NCBI RefSeq assembly: GCF_026342355.1
Contig: NZ_JAPEMV010000009.1
Location: 124,001 to 188,000, forward strand
Source: Streptomyces sp. NBC_00249
GTDB taxonomy: Bacteria; Actinomycetota; Actinomycetes; Streptomycetales; Streptomycetaceae
Reading direction: 5' to 3'
Length of the DNA stretch: 64,000 bases
The position numbers and the translations under genes were made by a program. Under the pieces are notes generated by a model that saw only the letters and a program-made list of their open reading frames with translations, was not told where the DNA came from and made no database searches. This document shows positions 58,413 through 64,000 of this stretch, in pieces (positions within the stretch are counted from its first letter, which is position 1; each line of letters begins with the position of its first letter).

Positions 58413-59820
58413 ATGTCAGTCGGGTGAGCAGGCTGGGTACGGGGCGTTTGTCGGGGCGCCGTCCCGTACGGAGTTGGAGCGGTACTTCTTCCTGGACGAC
58501 GCGGACCGCGAGGTGGTGCAGGCCAAGCGTCGTGCCCACAACCGGCTCGGGTACGCGGTGCAGCTCACGAGCGTGCGCTACTTGGGCCGGTTCCTGCCGG
58601 ACCCGCGGCAGGTGCCGGCAGAGGTCGCCGAGTATCTGGCCGAGCAGTTGGGGATTGCGGACCCGTTGTGCCTGAAGGAGTACGGCGAGCGGGACGGGAC
58701 TGCGCGCACCCATGCCGGGGAGATCCAGGAGGCCGGGGGCTGGCGGGACTTCGCCGAGGTCTCGGCGGAGCTGGGTGAGTGGCTGGACGCGCGGGCCTGG
58801 ACGACCGGGGACGGACCGAAGGCGTTGTTCGACGCGGCGGCCGGGTGGCTGCGTGAGCGCAGGGTGCTTCTGCCAGGGGCGAGCCGCTTGTCGCGGCTGG
58901 TGGGCAATGTCCGGGAGGCGGCGAACCAGCGGCTGTGGGACACCCTCTACGGGCTGTTGAGCACTGGCCAGCGGGCGGTGCTGGATTCGCTGCTGACGGT
59001 GCCTGCCGGTGCGCGGGTCTCGGAGCTGGACCGGCTGCGGCGCGGGCCGGTGCGGGTGTCGGGCCCGCAGATGAAGTGGTCCTTGGACCGGGCGCGGGAG
59101 GTCGCCGAGCTGGGCATGGGCGCCCTGGACGTGTCGCGGATACCTCCGCGCCGGCTGGCGGAGCCGTCGCGGTACGGGGTGGACGGCAAGGCCACGCTGC
59201 TCAAGCGGCACAACGACGCGCGGCGTCTGGCGACGCTGCTGGCTACCGCGGTGCACCTGACGACGCGGGCGGTCGATACGCCCTTGACTTGCTGGAGGTC
59301 CTGATTGCCACGAAGCTGCTGGCCAAGGCGGAGAGGGAGACGGCCAGAGAGAAGATGAAGACGCTGCCAAGGGTGGAGCGGGCCGGGGCGAAGCTGGCGA
59401 CCGCGTTCCAGGTCGTCTTCGACACCACGTCCGAGCAGGTCGACACCGACACCGGGGAGATCAGTCCGCCGAAGGTGGAGACGCTGGCGGCGATGTGGGA
59501 GCGGATCGAGGCGGTGGTGCCGCGCAGTGAGCGGCAAGGCCGGACAGCTCTACCAGCGCTACCAAGACGGCATGGAGGACCAGATCGGGCGCTGGGCCTG
59601 GTCCTCAATTCGCTCGTGCTGTTCAACACGCGGTACATGGATGCCGCAGTGAACCAGCTGCGCGGCGGACGGCTTCGACGTTCGCGACGAGGACGTGGCC
59701 CGCCTGTCGCCGTTCGTGCGGCACCACATCAACCTGCTCGGCCGATGCTCCTTCCAGCTCCCCGTCCTGCCGGGTGACCTGCGCGCGTTGCACGACAGGG
59801 ACGCCACCGATGACGAGTGA
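58413..59820 (+). pseudogene. Tn3 transposase remnant, catalytic core deleted
   Basis: The N-terminal DUF4158 part is evident (SGEQAGYGAFVGAPSRTELE; YFFLDDADREVVQAKRRAHN; VQLTSVRYLGRFLPDPRQVP) to about 59275. After a frame change it continues DLLEVLIATKLLAKAERETA to VETLAAMWERIEAVVPR, and then jumps to the C-terminal tail (GQLYQRYQDGMEDQIG; LVLNSLVLFNTRYMDAAVNQ; VARLSPFVRHHINLLGR). About 470 codons remain of the roughly 1000 usual. The DDE core is missing and at least three frame breaks are present, including one just after MSV at the start. Confidence 0.9.
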
Positions 59821-60140
59821 TGCGGTGATGCTGTACGGCATCACCGGTTCGTCATGGTTGCGACGATCACGACCAAAGCGTACCCGCTGGTCAGCGCCCC
59901 GGACGGGGTTCCGGGAGCCGTCCCGCCCGCTGGGGCCGTGACGGCTTCCCGGATCCGCCCGGCCCGTTGGCGGGCGCGGTGCGCCTTCTACCAGCACGAG
60001 GGTGGGCAGTACACGGAGTCGCGGAGGTACCGTGACCGAGCACGAACCAACGCCCCCTGACTACGCGGTGATGCTCCGCAGAGCACCGCCGCAGTCGCCC
60101 TTGACCGGCTGGACCAGCCCCACACCAGGCGCGCGTGGTG
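59821..60140. other. Gap inside transposon with minor unsupported ORF
   Basis: 320 bp. A hairpin GTGATGC-N6-GCATCAC (59826-59845) follows the transposase stop. A 68-codon frame (59854-60060) has a start but no recognisable domain; its FYQHEGGQYTESRRYRDRAR ending could be a decayed fragment. I do not call it a gene. Confidence 0.4.
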
Positions 60141-60323
60141 TCACTTGTCGGCGGCGAGCTTGCCGCCGACCCCGAAGCTGTCGGTGGGGGTCTCCTCGAT
60201 GAAGACCATCACCGTCTCGGCCGGGATTTGGTAGGTCTCGACGAAAGCGTCGGTGATCTTCTTGATCAGCTCCCGCTTGATCTCGACGTCGCGGGGGCCC
60301 TGCTGGATGGTCACTGCGGGCAT
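60141..60323 (-). CDS. 4-oxalocrotonate tautomerase family protein
   Basis: 60 residues, the standard small tautomerase size. Pro 2, exposed by removal of Met, is the catalytic base (M-PAVTIQQG), and the RELIKKITDAFVETYQIP helix and VMVFIEETP strand are typical. It is divergent from a LysR gene that probably controls it. Both are carried as cargo in the Tn3-type element. The substrate, likely an unsaturated keto acid, is unknown. Confidence 0.92.
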   Translation of the reverse strand: MPAVTIQQGPRDVEIKRELIKKITDAFVETYQIPAETVMVFIEETPTDSFGVGGKLAADK

Positions 60324-60423
60324 GGCTGCCTCCTGATCATTCTTGATGCCGTACAGCTTGTGCCGTGGCGTAGGACCAGTTCACTACCCCGGGCTGTGGT
60401 GATCAAGGTGCACTTGACTCATA

Positions 60424-60448
60424 CACTCATCACAGATCGTGATGAGTG
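60424..60448. promoter_or_regulatory. 25-bp palindrome upstream of LysR gene
   Basis: Perfect 10-base arms CACTCATCAC and GTGATGAGTG around AGATC, ending 12 bp before the LysR start. It has the symmetric form expected for LysR-type autoregulation and control of the divergent tautomerase gene. Confidence 0.82.
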
Positions 60449-60460
60449 AAGGGAGCGGGT

Positions 60461-61345
60461 ATGGAGCTGCGGCAGATCAGGTACTTCCTGGCGGTCGCCG
60501 AGGAACTGCACTTCGGACGCGCTGCCGGGCGGCTGCGCGTCGTCCAACCCACCGTCAGCCAGCAGGTCCGCAGACTGGAACGCGAACTCGGTCTGGAACT
60601 GTTCGACAGGACCACCCGCAACGTCACGCTGACGGCCGCAGGGCAGGCTTTCCTGCTACGTGCCAGGGCCATCGCGGCGGCCGAGGAAGCGGCACTGGAG
60701 ACGATGGCCGCGTTCCGCACCGACCAGCTCGCGACGTTGCGCGTCGGCACCAACACCGGTCTCGGCACACGGCTGGAGCGGCTGTTGGCGGACATGGCAC
60801 AACATGCGCCGGAGATCACCGTGGAACTGCACAGCGTCCCGCCCGCGCCTCGGTTGCAACAGGTACGAGACGGCGAACTGGACGCCGCCTTCGTCCGCGG
60901 GATTGTCCAGAGCCCGGGGCTCGACCTGATTCCGGTCTGGCGGGACGAACTGGTCGCGGCGTTGCCCGCGTCGCATCCGCTGGCCGTACGCGAACACGTC
61001 GAGATCGCCGACCTGGCCGCCATGCCGCTCCGCATTGCGCCTCGCCACGCCAACCCGCACCTGGTCGACCTGATTACCAGCGCCTGCCGGGCCGCGGGCT
61101 TCGAGCCCGTCATGGGCCCCGCCTTCACCACCGACCAGGACACCCTCGCGGCTATCGGCATCGGCAGGCCCACCTGGACTGTCTTCTATTCCTCCAAGGC
61201 TGCGATCCTGCCCACCGCCCGCACCGCCTTCCGCCCGTTCGCCCCGCCCGCACCCGCCCTGCAGACCTACCTCGCCGTCCGCCCGACCACCTCCGCGCGA
61301 CGCCTCGCTCCCCTTCTCGACGCCTGCCGCTCTCAGGAATCCTGA
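60461..61345 (+). CDS. LysR-family transcriptional regulator
   Basis: 294 residues from ATG 60461 (GAAGGGAGCGGG upstream). The winged helix is MELRQIRYFLAVAEELHFGR, VVQPTVSQQVRRLERELGLE and LFDRTTRNVTLTAAG. The periplasmic-binding-like effector domain follows (LRVGTNTGLGTRLERLLADM). It is complete and looks functional, unlike the transposition genes around it. Its neighbour is the divergent tautomerase gene. Confidence 0.93.
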   Translation: MELRQIRYFLAVAEELHFGRAAGRLRVVQPTVSQQVRRLERELGLELFDRTTRNVTLTAAGQAFLLRARAIAAAEEAALETMAAFRTDQLATLRVGTNTGLGTRLERLLADMAQHAPEITVELHSVPPAPRLQQVRDGELDAAFVRGIVQSPGLDLIPVWRDELVAALPASHPLAVREHVEIADLAAMPLRIAPRHANPHLVDLITSACRAAGFEPVMGPAFTTDQDTLAAIGIGRPTWTVFYSSKAAILPTARTAFRPFAPPAPALQTYLAVRPTTSARRLAPLLDACRSQES

Positions 61346-61386
61346 CCAGAAGGGCTTCTTCGGGCCGGGGTGTCGACGGTCACATG

Positions 61387-61522
61387 TCAGTTCCTGCGGG
61401 GCACGTACATGATGACGGCCATGCCGTTGAGGCAGACCAGGGCGGCCGATGATGTAGTAGCAGTCGGGGCGGTAGCCGTCGGCGACCATGCCCCAGGCGA
61501 TCGACCCCGCGACGAAAATCAC
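61387..61522 (-). pseudogene. ynfA: ynfA 3' fragment with frameshift
   Basis: The minus strand reads VIFVAGSIAWGMVADGYRPD-CYYIIG, then, after dropping one base, ALVCLNGMAVIMYVPRRN and stop. This is the C-terminal half of the YnfA small membrane protein (usually about 108 residues). The N-terminal half is absent: the recombinase reading frame ends at this junction, and the two share bases (61519-61522). Confidence 0.78.
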
Positions 61523-62310
61523 CCGGTGCCCAGCCCGCGAACGGCAGTGTGCTCGTCCAGCAGCGCGCGGGCCTGCCCGTACGACAGACGGGCGAATCCG
61601 GTGTCCGGGCAGACGTCGCGCGGGCTGACGACCTTCCCTGGTCCCGGACGGCGGTGGGTGACGAACACCGGCCCCCGCGTACGGCCCTTCAGCAGCCGGG
61701 GCAGCAGTCGGGCAGTGCCGGCGTCCCAGTAGACCGTCTCCAGGACGAAGTCCTCGCGCGCCTGTCCCCGGCGGCGGGACTTCGACTTCGCTCCCTTGGC
61801 CTTGACCGAGCAGCGGCGCCCGGCGAAGTCCAGGTCCTCGATGTTCACTCCCAGGATCTCCTCCGAGCGCCCGGCGCTCTCGTAGAGCATCCGCCACAGC
61901 GTCTTCTCCCGAAGGTGCACCTCCCGGCGGGCGATGAGCCGGTCGACGGCCATGCGCGAGCGGACCGGGGTCTCGGAGTCCGGCACCGCCAGCCGCTTCG
62001 CCCAGGCCGGGACAGACGGACCGTCGTAGCCCCGCTCTCCACACCAGCCCAGCCAGGACAGCACCGAGGCGCGACGCGCATTCCACGTGTTCACCGCCGA
62101 AGTGCCCCAGAGCAGTTCGAGGGCCTCGCCGATCTCGTCGTCAGCGACCGAGGCGAGCGGCCTGCTCTCGCCGAGCCGTTCGACGATCTTGCCGACCCCG
62201 ATCCCGTAGGTGCGGATCGTGTTCGGGTTGCCGAGCGAGTCGAGAAAGACGTCGGCCACCGTCCGAACAGTGAGCGCCTTGCCGGTCGGCAGCTGTACGA
62301 CGCTGGACAC
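61519..62310 (-). CDS. Tyrosine recombinase, C-terminally truncated
   Basis: 263 residues from GTG 62310. The core-binding N-terminal domain (LDSLGNPNTIRTYGIGVGKI) and the first catalytic Arg (MLYESAGRSEEILGVNIEDLD) with the beta-strand Lys region (VKAKGAKSKSRRRG) are present. The frame ends ALLDEHTAVRGLGTG before the HxxR and Tyr motifs, so the nucleophile is lost and the enzyme should be inactive. In Tn3-like elements such recombinases resolve cointegrates. The likely crossover region lies just upstream at 62325-62417. Confidence 0.83.
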   Translation of the reverse strand: MSSVVQLPTGKALTVRTVADVFLDSLGNPNTIRTYGIGVGKIVERLGESRPLASVADDEIGEALELLWGTSAVNTWNARRASVLSWLGWCGERGYDGPSVPAWAKRLAVPDSETPVRSRMAVDRLIARREVHLREKTLWRMLYESAGRSEEILGVNIEDLDFAGRRCSVKAKGAKSKSRRRGQAREDFVLETVYWDAGTARLLPRLLKGRTRGPVFVTHRRPGPGKVVSPRDVCPDTGFARLSYGQARALLDEHTAVRGLGTG

Positions 62311-62324
62311 CTACTTTCCCCTAA

Positions 62325-62417
62325 CCGCAGATAACAGGGCCGCTTCGTGTAGCAGCCGGAGAACGTCACCGCAGGTGGCGGATCAAACTACCGCAGATAT
62401 TGGGGTGTTATCTGTGG
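62325..62417. promoter_or_regulatory. Putative resolution/recombination site
   Basis: CCGCAGATAACA (62325-62336) stands alone, and CCGCAGATA (62391-62399) with TATCTGTGG (62409-62417) forms an inverted repeat with 9-bp arms and a 9-bp spacer, the form of a tyrosine-recombinase core site. It lies directly upstream of the recombinase gene and close to the right end of the element. Confidence 0.65.
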
Positions 62418-62517
62418 GAAGACTTCAGACCGCTTTCACTACCCATGCTCTGTCAGTCGCCCACCAGGGGCGACGAGGGCTTAGCGCACGATCTGACGTG
62501 GATGTTCCTCAGCCCCC

Positions 62518-62837
62518 GGGTCTACGTCGGCTGGCTCGTCTACCAGTACTACGACCAGGGCGCGCCCTACGCCTACGGCATGTACCCGATGCGGCCACCC
62601 GTACAGGTGCCCGGCTTCTCGTCTCCCGTCGCGGTTCACCTCATGACAGCCGAAGCTTCCGCCTTCAGCCCCAAGGAACGGGCGCTCATCGACGAGTACG
62701 TGCGCATCGCGCAGGAGAACGACGAAGAGGTCCAGGCGTTGCTCTCCGCCGAAGCCGACGGCCAGCGACGGAGTCGGCGGACCACGGGCTTCAGAGGCTG
62801 CGGGCGGCGATGTCGCCGTAAGCGGTGGTGGCGGTGA
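62518..62837 (+). pseudogene. 3' part of the transposon-split gene, with right GGGTC duplication
   Basis: Starts with the right target duplicate (62518-62522) and continues YVGWLVYQYYDQGAPYAYGM, PVAVHLMTAEASAFSPKERA and LIDEYVRIAQENDEEVQALL, then a basic Arg-rich end. The frame is continuous with 58050-58394 once the element and one duplicate are removed, giving about 219 codons from IWAQ. It overlaps the convergent DUF4097 gene by 47 bp. The C-terminal helix suggests a globular end after the beta-rich part. Confidence 0.75.
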
Positions 62838-63462
62838 CGGTGAGGGCGGCGGCGGTGCCGTCCGCGTTCTGGAGGGTGTTGTGGATGCGGCCGTAGCCGG
62901 TGCCGGCGTCGAGGGTGGCGGAGGTGCCGCGGGCGGCGCCGATGGTGATGTTGCCGTGCTCGGTGCGGAGTTCGACCGCGCCCTGGGTGGCTTCGGTGAT
63001 GGTGATGTCGCCCTTCTGCGTGGTGAGGTGGGCGGGGCCGGTGAGGCGGCCGATGGTGAGGTCGCCGGCCTGGAGGGTGAGGCGGGCACCCGAGGTCTCG
63101 TCGAGCTTGACGGTGCCATGGGCGCTGTCGAGGACGACCTCGCCCAGGCGGCCGACACCACGGACCTCCGCGGTGGCCGTCTTCGCCTCGACACGGGAGC
63201 CGGCGGGCAGCTGCACGGTGACCTCGACCGCACCCGAGTTGCCGAACACCTTGCTCTTCGCCTCGGGGGCGGCGATCCGCAGCACACCGTCGGTGAAGGA
63301 GACGAGGACCTGCTCGGCGGCCTTCACGTCGCGGCTCTTGGAGGAGTCCGCGGGACGGACCTCGACCGTGGCGTCGGAGCGGTCGGCGGCGATGAACTGG
63401 ATCCGGCCCGCGGGGATGTCCAGGACGGCGGAGACGGTGGTGGTGGTGGCGAACTTCTGCAT
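62791..63462 (-). CDS. DUF4097-type beta-strand repeat protein
   Basis: 223 residues from ATG 63462 (GAAGGAAAAG upstream). Short beta strands repeat (VELRTEHGNITIGAARGTSATLDAGTGYGRIHNTL; core HGNITIGAARGTSATLDAGT) as in DUF4097, a right-handed beta-solenoid also described as an adhesin-like domain. It has no signal peptide, so it is probably cytoplasmic. Divergent from the AraC-type gene; the 246-bp gap has several GTTGCG/CGCAAC elements. Confidence 0.85.
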   Translation of the reverse strand: MQKFATTTTVSAVLDIPAGRIQFIAADRSDATVEVRPADSSKSRDVKAAEQVLVSFTDGVLRIAAPEAKSKVFGNSGAVEVTVQLPAGSRVEAKTATAEVRGVGRLGEVVLDSAHGTVKLDETSGARLTLQAGDLTIGRLTGPAHLTTQKGDITITEATQGAVELRTEHGNITIGAARGTSATLDAGTGYGRIHNTLQNADGTAAALTVTATTAYGDIAARSL

Positions 63463-63708
63463 GATGGCTTTTCCTTCGTTTCGCTTCGCTGCGTTCGTTT
63501 CTGACGATGGAAAAGCTACGTTGCGTTCGAAGAACCGCCAACACCCGTGTTGCGCGAAATCTGCATCACCGCAGGTCAAAGGCGTGAGATTGTTGCAACG
63601 GGGCTGGGACCTAACGCAACAACAGACACCCGCACATTGCAATGAAATGCAAGCGAACGCTACGTCAGAGCAGCACCGGAAGGCTCGGCGGCTCGTACAC
63701 TGACGAAA

Positions 63709-64000
63709 ATGGAGGACCACACGGCCACCGGAATCGGTGCACGTCCGACTCCCGCCTTGCGGCAGTACGTCGACTCGTATGTCTGTTTCGACCTCCGCGG
63801 GCTCCCGGCGGGGGTGCACTGCGGCCCGCCGAGCCGCGGGCTCACTGCGGTGATCAGCCTGTCAGATCCTTTGGAGGTGGCGGCGGGCGTTGACGACGGG
63901 TCACCGGTCACCCGATTCAGCAGCGTGGCCGGCGGTCTGATGTGCCGGTCCGTCGCGATCCACCACGACGGACGCCAGCAAGGTGTGCAGGTATCGCTGA
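63709..64000 (+). CDS. AraC-family regulator, 5' end only
   Basis: 97 residues are visible from ATG 63709 (GACGAAA before it), and the frame is open at the window edge. The visible part (LRQYVDSYVCFDLRGLPAGV; TAVISLSDPLEVA; SIAIHHDGRQQGVQVSL-like end) corresponds to the N-terminal sensing domain of the AraC-type regulators of streptomycetes that end in a two-HTH domain. That domain lies outside, so the call rests on the N-terminus. Confidence 0.6.
   Translation, partial: MEDHTATGIGARPTPALRQYVDSYVCFDLRGLPAGVHCGPPSRGLTAVISLSDPLEVAAGVDDGSPVTRFSSVAGGLMCRSVAIHHDGRQQGVQVSL

Larger units (their letters stand above)
58395..62517. mobile_element. Tn3-family transposon, degenerate
   Basis: A 4123-bp unit with terminal inverted repeats: the left end begins GGAGGCTGAGGAACATCCA and the right end, inverted, GGGGGCTGAGGAACATCCA. 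They match at 23 of the first 25 positions. GGGTC is duplicated on both sides. Inside are a broken Tn3 transposase (58413-59820), a tautomerase and LysR pair, a ynfA fragment and a truncated tyrosine recombinase with a nearby recombination-type site. The element sits inside a gene whose halves rejoin in frame when it is removed. Confidence 0.9.

Noticed and set aside
59854..60060. 68-codon frame inside the transposon
   Set aside because: No domain, no clear ribosome site, located in decayed mobile DNA.

Overview
The window is chromosomal DNA of a Streptomyces-type actinomycete. The evidence is very high GC with third-position G/C bias, dense overlapping ATGA/GTGA gene junctions, near-absence of TTA leucine codons, a mycothiol-dependent enzyme family, XRE-DUF397 gene pairs, and the AfsK-AfsR-AfsS antibiotic-regulatory genes.

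Layout. 1-6.7 kb: tail-less start of a wall-enzyme gene, then a sensor kinase/response regulator pair divergent from a lipoprotein-adaptor-MacB-type ABC efflux operon. 6.7-9.9 kb: Nudix, NTF2-like, secreted trypsin-like protease, amidohydrolase. 9.9-13.8 kb: afsR and afsS, with an AfsR/PhoP-type promoter in front of afsS and a strange 12-bp repeat field behind it. 13.8-20.9 kb: IclR regulator, methyltransferase, a three-gene ABC exporter, a secreted sialidase. 20.9-25.4 kb: FadD3-like CoA ligase facing an Ltp thiolase / DUF35 / crotonase operon. 25.5-28.1 kb: FMN reductase, ABM monooxygenase, SRPBCC protein, cyclophilin. 28.3-32.7 kb: afsK, a kbpA-like gene, and a TetR regulator. 32.8-52.7 kb: a dispersed set of CoA-type catabolic genes (acyl-CoA dehydrogenases, a second Ltp/DUF35 pair, ADP-forming acyl-CoA ligase, crotonase, flavin reductase, alcohol dehydrogenase, SDR, cyclase) mixed with VOC, DoxX, PNPOx-like and FMO genes. 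52.7-57.5 kb: secreted and small proteins, an anti-sigma-like ATPase and an XRE-DUF397 pair. 57.5-63 kb: a transposon-damaged island. 63-64 kb: a DUF4097 gene and the start of an AraC-type regulator.

Main observations. First, a 15-bp palindrome, CTGACR-N3-CGTCAG, occurs nine times in seven promoter regions spread over 42 kb. Every copy lies beside a catabolic gene start. The TetR gene in the middle of the set is the obvious candidate regulator, so these scattered operons look like one undescribed local regulon for CoA-dependent breakdown of a cyclic or steroid/terpenoid-like substrate. Second, this catabolic set has been built into the afsK-afsR-afsS locus, separating afsS from afsK by about 15 kb, and afsR carries an in-frame TTA codon that would tie it to the bldA tRNA. 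Third, a 4.1-kb Tn3-family element (58395-62517) with inverted repeats and an intact GGGTC target duplication splits a gene. Joining the flanks restores one reading frame. The element's transposase has lost its core, and its tyrosine recombinase is truncated beside a ynfA fragment.

All functional names come from reading motifs and overall sequence character; no database search was run.
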